From NCBI GenBank assembly GCA_035463295.1, contig DATHTK010000063.1, positions 19,867 through 83,866 of the forward strand: a stretch of 64,000 nt of DNA, read 5' to 3'. The notes beneath the pieces are model-generated. The model searched no databases. It had not been told where the DNA came from and worked only from the letters and a program-made list of their open reading frames with translations. Both the position numbers and the translations under genes were made by a program. Shown piece by piece: positions 23,684 to 32,660 of this stretch. The number at the start of each line of letters is the position of its first letter. Positions within the stretch are counted from its first letter, which is position 1. This DNA comes from DATHTK01 sp035463295 (GTDB lineage Bacteria > Actinomycetota > Rubrobacteria > Rubrobacterales > Rubrobacteraceae).

Positions 23684-24919
23684 CTACCGGTGATGTTCGG
23701 CCGGAACGCGAGGCTCCTTCTTGAGCTCCAGCTTGGCTACGGAGACGCGGTGGACCTCGTCGGGGCCGTCGGCGAGCCGCAGGGTACGGGATGCGGCCCA
23801 GAGGTACGCGAGGGGGAAGTCGTCCGAAACGCCGGCGCCGCCGTGGGCCTGGATAGCGCGGTCGAGGACGCGCAGGGCCACGTTGGGGGCGACGACTTTG
23901 ATCATGGCGATCTCGGCTCGGGCCTCCTTGTTGCCGACGGTGTCCATCATGTGCGCGGCCTTCAGGGTCAGGAGGCGGGCCTGCTCGATCTCGATGCGGG
24001 AGTCGGCGATCCACTCCAGGATCACGCCCTGTTCGGCCAGCGGCTTGCCGAAGGCTTCGCGGCTCTTGACCCGCTCGCGCATCAGCTCGATGGCCCGCTC
24101 TGCGACCCCGATCAGGCGCATGCAATGATGGATGCGCCCCGGTCCGAGGCGACCCTGAGCGATAGCGAACCCCTTGCCCTCGGCCCAGATCATGTTCGAG
24201 GAAGGGACGCGGACGTCGTTGAAGGAGATCTCCGCGTGGCCGTGCGGCGCGTCGTCGTAGCCGAAGACCGGCAGCGTACGCTCTATCCTTACCCCCGGGG
24301 TATCCAGCGGGACGAGGATCATGGACTGCTGCTCGTAGCGGGGTAAGTTCCCTTCGGGGTCTGTCTTTCCCATTACTATGGCGACCTCGCAGCGCGGGTC
24401 GCCGGCCCCAGTAGTCCACCACTTGCGCGCGTTGATGAGGTAGTCGTCTCCGTCGCGCACGATGCGTCCCTGGATGTTGGTGGCGTCGGAGGAGGCGACA
24501 TCGGGCTCGGTCATCGCGAAACAGGAGCGGATCTCACCCCGCAGCAGCGGTTCGAGCCAGCGTTCTTTCTGTTCCTCGGTCCCGTAGCGCACGAGGACCT
24601 CCATGTTCCCCGTGTCGGGGGCGTTGCAGTTGAAGACCTCCGGGGCTATCGGGGAGCGGCCCATGACCTCGCAGAGGGGCGCGTACTCGAGGTTGGTGAG
24701 ACCGGCCCCGAGCTCGGAGTCCGGCAGGAAGAGGTTCCAGAGCCCGGCGGACCGCGCCTCCTCCTTGAGCTCTTCCATGATCGGGGGGATCGTCCACCTG
24801 TTCCCGGCGGCCTCGAGCTGCTCCTCGTGGGTCTTCTCGTTCGGGTAGACGAACTCGTCCATGAACGCCTCGAGCCGCGCGATGAGCCTCTGTACCTTCT
24901 CCGAGTATTCGAAGTTCAC
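23684..24919 (-). CDS. Acyl-CoA dehydrogenase
   Basis: An FAD-dependent dehydrogenase that introduces the alpha-beta double bond in an acyl-CoA. It is 411 aa with the normal three-part fold. CFAMTEPDVASSDATNIQ is the FAD/substrate-binding signature, RKWWTTGAGDPRCEVAIVMG is the beta domain, and SREAFGKPLAEQGVILEWIAD with IQAHGGAGVSDDFPLAYLWA form the C-terminal helical domain. The ACAD10/11-like pattern at the N-terminus suggests a long- or branched-chain substrate; that is inference. The GTG at 24919, behind GGAGG nine bases away, sets the start. No electron-transfer flavoprotein genes are nearby. Confidence 0.9.
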   Translation of the reverse strand: MNFEYSEKVQRLIARLEAFMDEFVYPNEKTHEEQLEAAGNRWTIPPIMEELKEEARSAGLWNLFLPDSELGAGLTNLEYAPLCEVMGRSPIAPEVFNCNAPDTGNMEVLVRYGTEEQKERWLEPLLRGEIRSCFAMTEPDVASSDATNIQGRIVRDGDDYLINARKWWTTGAGDPRCEVAIVMGKTDPEGNLPRYEQQSMILVPLDTPGVRIERTLPVFGYDDAPHGHAEISFNDVRVPSSNMIWAEGKGFAIAQGRLGPGRIHHCMRLIGVAERAIELMRERVKSREAFGKPLAEQGVILEWIADSRIEIEQARLLTLKAAHMMDTVGNKEARAEIAMIKVVAPNVALRVLDRAIQAHGGAGVSDDFPLAYLWAASRTLRLADGPDEVHRVSVAKLELKKEPRVPAEHHR

Positions 24920-25276
24920 CGGCGCCTTCCTCCCTGTAGACCTGAAGTGGCCGCTATCCCCTTCGCGACCAGCCGTGGACCGGATTCTGGCACAGCGCGT
25001 CGTCGCCCGCAACGCTGGACGAGGCGACAGAGCTCGAGGTGGCGTTAGTCTAGCGGTCAGGCGCTCGTGTCCAGCTGTGGACTTGATGGTCCTGGTTTCA
25101 CCTAGTTCTCCTGTTGCTCACGCCCTGACTGGAAACCCACCTATCCCGAGCGCGGCTGGCGGGCAGCAAGACCGCTGATCTCAGGGCTTGCTCACCCAAG
25201 GAAGCGGTATGGATGTAGAACGGGATTTGCCCTCGGCTGAAATGGCTCTCCACGCAGGGCGGAGGCCTCGACGCGG
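24920..25276. other. Intergenic region, 357 bp
   Basis: No gene is supported. The segment 25037-25066 (TTAGTCTAGCGGTCAGG within it) resembles the 5' half of a glutamate-type tRNA, but no T-arm or 3' acceptor follows. The promoter of the acyl-CoA dehydrogenase should lie near the left end. Confidence 0.4.
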
Positions 25277-26143
25277 CTACCGGACGACGGGATTAGCGAG
25301 CCGCCTGAATCCGCTTATGCGACACTCCGCCACGTCGCCCTCCTGTATGACCGCCGCCCCCGGCGTGCCGGTCGAGATTACGTCCCCAGGTAGCAGGGGC
25401 ATGATCCGGGAGTGGAACGAGACGAGCCACCACGGGGAGAAGGTCATGTTCGAGACGGTGTTGGTACGCTGTATCTCGCCGTTTAGGACCGTGGAGACCT
25501 CTAGCTCCTCTACGTCCTCTATCTCGTCGGTCGTCACGAGTTCGGGCCCGAACGAGAAGAAGGTGTCGAAGCTCTTGGCGCGCGTCAGGTAGCGCGGGTT
25601 CTTCCTGAGGATGTCCTCGGCGGTCATGTCCAGCACCGGAGTGAATCCCGCGACCACAGAGGGGGCCTCCTCTCCGGAGACATCCTTCGCCTCGCGGCCG
25701 ATGATGATAGCCAGCTCGGCCTCGGCCGTCACGCGTCCCGACTGCTCCGGGAGCCGTATCTCCTCGCCCGGACCGATGATCGTGGTGTCCGGCCTCATGA
25801 AACTCGCCGGCTCCTCGGAAGGTGATGCTTCGTCAAGGTCTTCGGCGTGCTCGACGTAGTTGAGCCCGATGCCCCAGATCTTGCGGGGCCGGCGGTAGAG
25901 CGGCGCGTACGAGATCTCGGAGAAGGGCACTGCCTCCGTCGAGACCTTCGCCAAACCGGCCGCCGAGAGCTCGTCCCGCCAGCGCCGGAGATCTCCGAGG
26001 TCATCTCCGGCGAGGAGGAGCATGAGCTCCGTGGGCCATTCCGTGCCGAACGAGTCGTTTATCGCGACCACCGGTACCGCACCGTTGTCGAGTACGACGG
26101 CCGCCGTCTCCCTCCCCTCGAGCCTCACAGTCGCCAGCCTCAA
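25277..26143 (-). CDS. Fumarylacetoacetate hydrolase family protein
   Basis: A member of the FAH superfamily (hydrolases, decarboxylases or hydratases of beta-keto acids and related compounds), 288 aa. The conserved region begins at RKIWGIGLNYVEHAEDLDE and continues with FMRPDTTIIGPGEEIRLPEQ and the metal-binding Glu residues in VTAEAELAIIIGREAKDV. DMTAEDILRKNPRYLTRAKSFDTF and MPLLPGDVISTGTPGA complete the signature. A TTG start at 26143 has GAGGAG six to seven bases upstream. The substrate cannot be told from the sequence; it stands alone between an oxidase gene and the acyl-CoA dehydrogenase, all on the minus strand. Confidence 0.9.
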   Translation of the reverse strand: MRLATVRLEGRETAAVVLDNGAVPVVAINDSFGTEWPTELMLLLAGDDLGDLRRWRDELSAAGLAKVSTEAVPFSEISYAPLYRRPRKIWGIGLNYVEHAEDLDEASPSEEPASFMRPDTTIIGPGEEIRLPEQSGRVTAEAELAIIIGREAKDVSGEEAPSVVAGFTPVLDMTAEDILRKNPRYLTRAKSFDTFFSFGPELVTTDEIEDVEELEVSTVLNGEIQRTNTVSNMTFSPWWLVSFHSRIMPLLPGDVISTGTPGAAVIQEGDVAECRISGFRRLANPVVR

Positions 26144-26416
26144 CCTTGACTCCTCTCGCCGCGGGCCTAGTTATCCAGCATCCGCCGCAGCTATTCTGAA
26201 CCAAGAGAAGCGTTGTTTGAAGCTACGGCATCGCCCAACTGCATAGAAACGGTGGCGATGCGGGAGCACCGCAGCTCGGCGCCGTAAGCTCCGTTAGCGA
26301 TTCCAGCAACAATACCGGGGCGCGCGGTGCTCGCTCCGTGCAGGCGTTCTTCGGCAATGGGGAGTTCCGAAACGTCATCGGGGACGACAACCTTGGCGCC
26401 TCGCGCGTAATCCAGG

Positions 26417-27826
26417 TCAGGGTTCCTGGCTCGGTCGGATGTTCGCGTTCATCCGGAAGAAGTTCTTCGGATCGTGCTGATCCTTGAGTGCGACAAGCCG
26501 CTTGAGCCGCTCGCCGTAGGCTGCCTCGATGCCCGCGTCGCCTTCGTCGGAGAGGAAGTTCGCGTACACGCCCGCGCTGTGTGGGCGCAGGGCGTCCCAA
26601 CCCTCGCGCACCCAGGCCGTGTGGCGAAGCCCGTTCGGGTCGCGAGGTGGCCAGGCTGCGACGACGTTTACCTCGAACCCGACCTCGCGCTCGCCGACCG
26701 CCGTCGCATCGGGGTCGACCCGGCTGACCGCCCCGCCGACCGCCCACCCTCCGATCTGCGAGAAGGGTGACGTGATGGATTCGACGCGCGTTACAAGTGC
26801 GTCTATGACCTCGTCGGAGAGGTTCGGGAGCCTGTGCGACTTCCAGTAGTAGTGCATCCCGTGCGGCGCACCGGCATCGAGCATCGACTGGACGGACAGG
26901 TAAGGCACCGGGCGCACCACGTCGGCGATGGGCGAAGCGATCCGGCGCAGCGGTGCGATCGCCTTCTGGCCCGCGGCTATATCGCCGGCCCAGACGAGCA
27001 CGAGCCCTACCACCGGCTTCCCGTACTGATCCGGCGGCAAGAACGGCATCGGAGGGGCAAGGCGCAGAGCGACGGTGATGCCCAGCTCGTCGGGCGCCTC
27101 GGGGACGAAGTCGCGGAGGAACCGCAGGACCTCCGGCGCGTCGGCGATCGACCAGAACATCGGGCCTCCGAGAACGATCGGCCCCACCGGGTGCAGCCGG
27201 TACTCGAAGGCGGTGGCGATTCCGAAGTTTCCTCCCCCTCCCTTGAGGCCCCAGAAGAGCTCCGGCTCGGTCTCGGGGGTGACGTGCATCCGCCCGGCGT
27301 CGGCGGTCACCAGCTCGACGGAGAGCAGGTTGTCCACCGTCAGGCCGTGCTTGCGCATGAGGTGGCCCAGCCCGCCGCCCAGCGTCAGGCCGGCGATCCC
27401 GGTGTGGCTGATGATCCCACCCGTCGTTGCGAGCGCGAACTGCTGGGTAGCGCGGTCGAACTCTCCCCAGAGCACTCCGCCCGCCGCGCGTACGGTGCGT
27501 TCCGTGGGGTTCACTCGGATCGCCTTCATGAGCGAAAGGTCGATCATGAGACCGCCATCGCACACGGCATGGCCGGCGACGGCGTGACCACCGCCACGCA
27601 CCGAGACGAGCAGATCCCGCTCTCTCGCGAACCGGACGGCGCAGGCGACGTCGTCGGCCCCCGCGCACCGGGCGATGAGCGCCGGATGCCGATCGATGGC
27701 GCCGTTCCAGATCCGGCGGGCCTCCTCGTAACCTTCCTCGCCCGGCCGCAACAACGCGCCGCGGAAGCTCATCCGCAGCTCCTCGACAGCCTTTGGTTCG
27801 ATCACCGCGTCTCGAATAGAGGTCAT
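26417..27826 (-). CDS. FAD-linked (PCMH/BBE-type) oxidase
   Basis: A flavoprotein oxidase of the berberine-bridge/PCMH family, 469 aa, acting on an unknown alcohol or sugar. The FAD-binding loop VSVRGGGHAVAGHAVCDGGL holds the histidine expected to bind FAD covalently. TGIAGLTLGGGLGHLMRKHG and GLKGGGGNFGIATAFEYRL follow, and the C-terminal BBE segment reads RLKRLVALKDQHDPKNFFRM. It has no signal peptide. The start overlaps the stop of the NmrA-like gene by four bases (ATGA), so the two are co-translated. A paralogue with clearly related sequence lies at 42429-43853. Confidence 0.9.
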   Translation of the reverse strand: MTSIRDAVIEPKAVEELRMSFRGALLRPGEEGYEEARRIWNGAIDRHPALIARCAGADDVACAVRFARERDLLVSVRGGGHAVAGHAVCDGGLMIDLSLMKAIRVNPTERTVRAAGGVLWGEFDRATQQFALATTGGIISHTGIAGLTLGGGLGHLMRKHGLTVDNLLSVELVTADAGRMHVTPETEPELFWGLKGGGGNFGIATAFEYRLHPVGPIVLGGPMFWSIADAPEVLRFLRDFVPEAPDELGITVALRLAPPMPFLPPDQYGKPVVGLVLVWAGDIAAGQKAIAPLRRIASPIADVVRPVPYLSVQSMLDAGAPHGMHYYWKSHRLPNLSDEVIDALVTRVESITSPFSQIGGWAVGGAVSRVDPDATAVGEREVGFEVNVVAAWPPRDPNGLRHTAWVREGWDALRPHSAGVYANFLSDEGDAGIEAAYGERLKRLVALKDQHDPKNFFRMNANIRPSQEP

Positions 27827-28716
27827 CGGAGTCCTCCCGCGTTCGATGAGCCCAGGGCGTGCTTCAAGTATTCCTCGAGCCGGGTGGGCGTCGTCGCTTC
27901 GGACGTGCGCCGCATTTCGCCAAACGGCCGACCCTCGTTGAGGGCGAGCTGCATATCCACGAGAAGCGACGCCGCCTCCTCCGACATGCCGGCTGCGAGG
28001 AGCGCGCCCCTCATGTCGGCCGGGGGGAACTCGACGTACGGTAGCTCTGGCAGACCCAACAGCGACCCCATCGCCCGCGTAGCCTCGCGCATGCTCACGT
28101 CCTCCGGCCCCAGGAGCAACTTGACCCGGTGTCTCTCGAAGTCGCGGCTCGCCAGCCGCTCGGCCGCCTCGTGCGCAACGTCCCGGGTCGCGACCATCGG
28201 GAACCTCAGGTCGCCCCTGATCGCGCTACCGTTGATCTTCTGCGACTGGATCAGCGGCAGGTTCGCTAGCAGGTAATCCATGTAGAACGCGGACCTCAGC
28301 ACGAGGACGTTGACGTCCTCGAGGTCGAACAGCCGATCCTCGTACTCGCGGAGACCTGCCGGGGGTCCCACCACGTCCTCCTGGTCGGCGCCGGCCGCGC
28401 TCAGCGCGACGACGTGGCTCACCTGCGACTCTCGCACCGCGTCGGCGATAGCGCGGCTCATCTCGGAGCGGGTGGTCACAAACTGCGGGTCCGCCAGGTT
28501 CTCGGGGAGCAGAACAAGGGCGGCGACGGCATCTTCGAACAGTGCTCGCAGATCGTCGACGTTCGTCGCGTCGCCCCTCACGCGCTCGGCGCCGCGCTCG
28601 CGGAACTCCTCCAGCTTTCGCTCGTGCTCGAACACGCGAACTTCCTCGCTCCGGCGCAGGAGCAGATCGGTCACCTTGCTTCCAACGTTCCCCGCCGCAC
28701 CCATAACCGCGATCAT
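27823..28716 (-). CDS. NmrA/atypical SDR NAD(P)-binding protein
   Basis: An NAD(P)-binding protein of the NmrA/quinone reductase-like group, 297 aa. The N-terminus MIAVMGAAGNVGSKVTDLLL is the glycine-rich nucleotide-binding loop (GxxGxxG), and VVALSAAGADQEDVVGPPAG and VLRSAFYMDYLLANLPLIQ are typical later segments. Such proteins act as redox sensors or as reductases of quinone-like compounds. The ATG at 28716 has GGAGG close upstream. The same frame is open for at least another 90 codons upstream and encodes a separate conserved-looking domain, so a longer fusion product is possible. The gene is coupled to the FAD oxidase downstream. Confidence 0.85.
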   Translation of the reverse strand: MIAVMGAAGNVGSKVTDLLLRRSEEVRVFEHERKLEEFRERGAERVRGDATNVDDLRALFEDAVAALVLLPENLADPQFVTTRSEMSRAIADAVRESQVSHVVALSAAGADQEDVVGPPAGLREYEDRLFDLEDVNVLVLRSAFYMDYLLANLPLIQSQKINGSAIRGDLRFPMVATRDVAHEAAERLASRDFERHRVKLLLGPEDVSMREATRAMGSLLGLPELPYVEFPPADMRGALLAAGMSEEAASLLVDMQLALNEGRPFGEMRRTSEATTPTRLEEYLKHALGSSNAGGLR

Positions 28717-28986
28717 CCTCGCCTCCTTCGCACTCGCGCTGTCGGTTCCAGGCTCATATTCCTCCACCCGCTCGATCATGAACGTGGGCAGGTCCGACCA
28801 GTCTCGGAAGTTGCGGAAGGCTCCGCTCGCGACCTCTCGCACGCTCCCGCGGTATTCGGACCCGTCAGCCGCTTCCTCCTTCCACACCCGCACCGTAAAG
28901 AGGTGGGAGCGCAGCGTCGCCTCACGCCGCTCCCGACCGTCGGTCGCTCCGTCGTCGTTGTTCCTCCGTCCACCCGAGCGGGCCAC
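28717..28986 (-). other. In-frame upstream domain, possible N-terminal extension of the NmrA-like gene
   Basis: From a GTG at 28986 the frame reads without a stop into the NmrA-like gene. Its core, SHLFTVRVWKEEAADG then SEYRGSVREVASGAFRNF and RDWSDLPTFMIERVEEY, looks like the small conserved proteins with a VRVW...WRG.V.HV.SGE..FR pattern common in actinobacteria. No stop separates the two, so either a fusion is made or the domain is a fossil whose stop was lost. The sequence has normal GC-rich codon bias. The start is uncertain. Confidence 0.45.
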
Positions 28987-29000
28987 GACGTCCCGGGGCC

Positions 29001-29087
29001 TCAGCCGATACCGAAGGGGACGTAGATCACCCGACGCCAGGTGCCGTCCGGCTGCTGGCGAGCCACGTCCGTCGTCCGGCCGCTCAT
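29001..29087 (-). pseudogene. C-terminal remnant of a SnoaL/DUF4440-type protein
   Basis: A 28-codon frame reads SGRTTDVARQQPDGTWRRVI followed by YVPFGIG and a stop. This matches the end of SgcJ/DUF4440-type NTF2-fold proteins (GRxTxVxRRQPDGTWRYVIDNPxG). Upstream the frame closes at a TAG within 50 bases, so the rest of the gene is gone. AGGAGG happens to precede an internal ATG at 29087, so a short peptide might still be made. Confidence 0.45.
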
Positions 29088-29194
29088 GTGCACCTCCTGG
29101 GGTCTCGGACCGACCCCACCGGTCTATCCATACATGTACAAGCATAGGGAGACGGCGTTCCGCAAGCGTTCCGCGGAGCGTCTCTGCGCAGGGA

Positions 29195-32100
29195 TTAGCG
29201 CGCCGGGGGCCCCACATCCGAGTGTCGGGCGAGGATTGTGGCTATCTCTCGCAGGTCCCGACCGTCCCGTGGTTCGGGAAGCCCCTCGGAGATCCCCTCC
29301 AGAAGTTGGCGCGTCTCGTTTATTCCCGGACCGTCGCCGCGCTCCGCCCGGCGGCGCAGGAGTGTGGCTGCGGTTCTGAGCTCGAATGCCTTCAACTCTT
29401 GGCGGCGCGCGGTGGCGAGCGCGCGTTCGAGCTCCGCCTCGATCTCTGCGGCCGGGGCGCCGAGCGCCACGAGGAACTCCGTGCGGAGCCTGCGGGCCTC
29501 AGCCTCCCACACGCGGGCGGCGCCACCCATACCGAGCGCCCGCTCGGCCGCCGCGAGCCCGGTCCGCGCGTCTCCCGCCGCTACACAAGCTTCGAGGAGC
29601 AGGCGGACGAGGCAGGCGTGCATTCCGGGGGCATGGTCTGCTCCGCGGGCTTCGTCTAGCGTACGCTGGATGCAGGCGATGCCGGCCGCAGCCCGCCCGT
29701 CGAGCACGGCGACGTAGCCGGCGAGGGCGTCGGCAGCGACCTGCGTCGGCCTCCACTGGTGCTCGAGGCCGTCGTCGAGCGAGGCGGTGTACGCGCGAAC
29801 GCGCTCCGGCTCGCGCATATCGACGGCCAGCAGCGCCGCGAATACCAGCGCCGTCCCGCGGCTGTGCAGGTGCCCGACCTCATCTGCCAGGGCGAGCCCC
29901 GCATCGCGCGCTCGGACAGCCTCATCCGTACAGCCGAGGAACCACAGTGTGTTCCCGAGACGGCTCAGGCACGTCACTTTGGGGTCCAGGCCGTACCAGA
30001 GGAGATGGGTGGGGCGATGTTCGGGACGGTAGCGGCCGACGGCCGTCTCGAAGTGCTCTCTGGCGTCCGCGAACTCGCCTTGCCAGAACGCGGCTATCCC
30101 GAGTATGTACTCGCTCTCCACGATTAGCACGTCGTCGGCGTCGCGCTCGCCGCGGACGCGCAGTCGCTGCCCGAATCGATGCGCCTCCTCGAAGTCGCTG
30201 CGGGAGAGGCATGCGACCGCCAGCGAACGGAGGAGCGGGGGCGAGGGCTCGACCTCAAGCGCCCGGGCGAGCTCGAGAGCCCGCTGCTGCCTCTCCGTCA
30301 GGCGGCCAGACGCGTACCCCTCGACCCCACCGAGGGGCGCGAGGAGCACGCTGAGGATCGCGAGCTCCCGCGCGTCGCGCTCGGGGGTCCCCGGCAGCGT
30401 GCGGAGGAGGTCGAGCGCGCGCTCCAGCAGACGGATCGCTTCGTCGTTCGCGTAGAGCTGCCGCGCAGCTTCCGCCGCGCGACCGAACCACGTGACGGCC
30501 TCATCGGCCGCCCCGGCGCGCTCGTAGTGGGCGGCGAGCTGTCCGCTTACCGGTCTCGGATCGTGGGCGCAGGCACGCTCGAGCGCCCGCGCGACGCGGA
30601 GATGGTAGTGCCGCTGCTGCGCCGGGCTCAGTGTCAGGTAGGCGACCTGGCGGATCTTGTCATGGCTGAAGTCGTAGGCGTCGGCGCCCTGCTCGCGGAC
30701 GATGCGGCGTCTCCACAGCTCATCCAGGCTGCGAACGAGCGTTTCTTCGTCGGCCTCGCTGGCGTACGCGAGCACATCCGAGGTGAACTCTCGTCCGATG
30801 GTCGCAGCGATGCCGGCCAGATCCCGGGCTGGCTCGGACAGCTGCGCGAGGCGGGACCCGATCACGGCCTGCACCTTCGGGCTCATCCACCCGCGGTCGG
30901 CATCTCCGCTTCTCCACCCGGCACGCAGCGCTTCGACTACGAACAGTGGGTTGCCCTCCGTCTCGCTGTAGAGCCGGTGCGGCTCTTCGAGCGGACGCCC
31001 GGTGAGCCGCTCGGCGAGTACGGCCGTCTCTTCCCGGGTGAGCCGACCAACCTCGATCTCCGTGAAACGCTCCAGCGCTTGCAGCCCGGCCACGAGGTCG
31101 TTGAGGGGGTGCCGGTGGTCGATTTCCTCGCGCCGGGCCGTCGCCGCTACGAGCAGCCGGGCTTTCGGCGCGATTCGAAGCAGGTAGTGGAGGAACCGCA
31201 GGGTCTCCTGGTCGCACCAGTGAAGGTCGTCGGCGACCAGCAGGAGCGGCGCCCCCGACGCGAAGACCGCGCGGGTACCGGCGTCGAACAGCCGCTGCCG
31301 CTGGTCGTCCTCGGGGAGTTGCTCGGGGTGCGCGAGGTCGGGTACCGCCGACAGCAGCTCCGGCAACAGCCGCGCGAGTTCTGTGAGGTGCGTTCGGCCG
31401 AGCCGGTCGAGGCGGGCCCTGATCTCCTCCGATCGGAGCCACGACACTACCGTCCCGTACGCGAGGGCGCCTTCCGCAGGATACGATCGCGCTCCAGCGG
31501 TAACGGCTCCGCGATGGGCGCACCACGAGCGAAAATCCTCTATGAGCCGTGTTTTCCCGATGCCTGGTTCCCCGGTCATAAGGACGAGCTGAGCCCGGCC
31601 CTTCTCGCTCTTCCGCCAGAGTGCCGTCAGGCGCGCCCATTCGGGCGCTCGTCCGACGAGCGGAGGACCGCCGACGCGCCCAGCCCGATGCTCTGTAATG
31701 GTGGGTTCCCTCTCCAGCGGCAGCAGTGCCTCGTAGGCCTCGCGCGTAGGCGCGGACGGCTCGACGCCCAGCTCGCGTTCCAGGGTCGCCGCGCAAACGT
31801 GGTATACGCGCATGGCCCGCGCCCTGTCCCCGCGCGCGTCGTGTAACCTCATGAGGAGCCGGTACGCTTTCTCACTGAGCGGGTCGTGACGTAGAAGCCG
31901 ATCAGCGTACAGGATCGCACGGGCATGATCACCACGTACCTCGAGAAGTGCAACCAGGTGCTCGAGCGCCTCTAGATAGCGCTGGCGTAGCCGCTCGCGC
32001 TCTCCGAAGAGCCACTCGTCATAGCACCCCTCGAGAAGGTCCCCTGTGTACACCTCGACGGCTTCTCTCAACGCGGCGAGCCCGCCGTCGGCCGTCTCCG

Positions 32101-32449
32101 CTTCCGCTTGTGAGAGGGACTCCTCGAAGGTCGCGACGTCGAGCCAGAAAGGCGCGTCCGCCCGCCACTGAAGCGTCCGCGGTGTCACGTCGATGAACCG
32201 GTCGGGGTCCGGAAGGGCCTGTCGGAGGTTGTAGAGCACATGTCGGAGGTTCGTCCGGGCCTGGGATTCGGTCGAGTCGGGCCAAAGGACGTACGCCAGA
32301 CGCTGCCTGGGCAGGGGGGCTTCTCTGTGGAGGAGGAGGTACGCGAGCAAGGACGCGGCGCGCGCGGACTCCAACGCCGGCAGGGAGACCCCGTCGCGGC
32401 GAAGGTCGAGCTCGCCGAGAAGCCGGATGCGGAGAGTCGGTGACCACAT
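29195..32449 (-). CDS. BTAD/AfsR-like transcriptional regulator with AAA ATPase
   Basis: A large signal-integrating regulator, 1084 aa. Residues 1-95 form an OmpR-type winged helix (LRIRLLGELDLRRDGVSLPA; ARTNLRHVLYNLRQALPD). Residues ~100-245 are the bacterial transcriptional activation domain (YDEWLFGERERLRQRYLEAL). An ATPase module follows with Walker A GEPGIGKTRL and Walker B LLLVADDLHW, and then about 450 residues of TPR-like helices. It lacks the C-terminal LuxR HTH found in the related LAL proteins. I prefer the ATG at 32449 (AGGGA nine bases upstream) to a GTG at 32527. It probably controls the adjacent NmrA-FAD oxidase operon, which runs in the same direction. Confidence 0.85.
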   Translation of the reverse strand: MWSPTLRIRLLGELDLRRDGVSLPALESARAASLLAYLLLHREAPLPRQRLAYVLWPDSTESQARTNLRHVLYNLRQALPDPDRFIDVTPRTLQWRADAPFWLDVATFEESLSQAEAETADGGLAALREAVEVYTGDLLEGCYDEWLFGERERLRQRYLEALEHLVALLEVRGDHARAILYADRLLRHDPLSEKAYRLLMRLHDARGDRARAMRVYHVCAATLERELGVEPSAPTREAYEALLPLEREPTITEHRAGRVGGPPLVGRAPEWARLTALWRKSEKGRAQLVLMTGEPGIGKTRLIEDFRSWCAHRGAVTAGARSYPAEGALAYGTVVSWLRSEEIRARLDRLGRTHLTELARLLPELLSAVPDLAHPEQLPEDDQRQRLFDAGTRAVFASGAPLLLVADDLHWCDQETLRFLHYLLRIAPKARLLVAATARREEIDHRHPLNDLVAGLQALERFTEIEVGRLTREETAVLAERLTGRPLEEPHRLYSETEGNPLFVVEALRAGWRSGDADRGWMSPKVQAVIGSRLAQLSEPARDLAGIAATIGREFTSDVLAYASEADEETLVRSLDELWRRRIVREQGADAYDFSHDKIRQVAYLTLSPAQQRHYHLRVARALERACAHDPRPVSGQLAAHYERAGAADEAVTWFGRAAEAARQLYANDEAIRLLERALDLLRTLPGTPERDARELAILSVLLAPLGGVEGYASGRLTERQQRALELARALEVEPSPPLLRSLAVACLSRSDFEEAHRFGQRLRVRGERDADDVLIVESEYILGIAAFWQGEFADAREHFETAVGRYRPEHRPTHLLWYGLDPKVTCLSRLGNTLWFLGCTDEAVRARDAGLALADEVGHLHSRGTALVFAALLAVDMREPERVRAYTASLDDGLEHQWRPTQVAADALAGYVAVLDGRAAAGIACIQRTLDEARGADHAPGMHACLVRLLLEACVAAGDARTGLAAAERALGMGGAARVWEAEARRLRTEFLVALGAPAAEIEAELERALATARRQELKAFELRTAATLLRRRAERGDGPGINETRQLLEGISEGLPEPRDGRDLREIATILARHSDVGPPAR

Positions 32450-32660
32450 TGGGATGGTTCCCTCTTGCCTGACCTCGAAGCTCTCGACCACCGAAGCGGG
32501 ATGCGCCCGTACGATGGGCACCACCACTCAGGGTGTCAGCCCTAGTGTGTGCCGGTCGGCTCGCTCTGTCAACCGGTGGCCGCCCGTCAGAGAGCGCCGA
32601 CGGACGCGAGAGAGCCATCCCGGCCTGCAGCATGTTCCGCGCTTCCGGAGAGCGAGCTCG

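Noticed and set aside
25037..25066. tRNA-Glu-like gene
   Set aside because: Only a D-arm-like stretch is present; no anticodon arm with a 7-base loop, no T-loop and no 3' acceptor follow.
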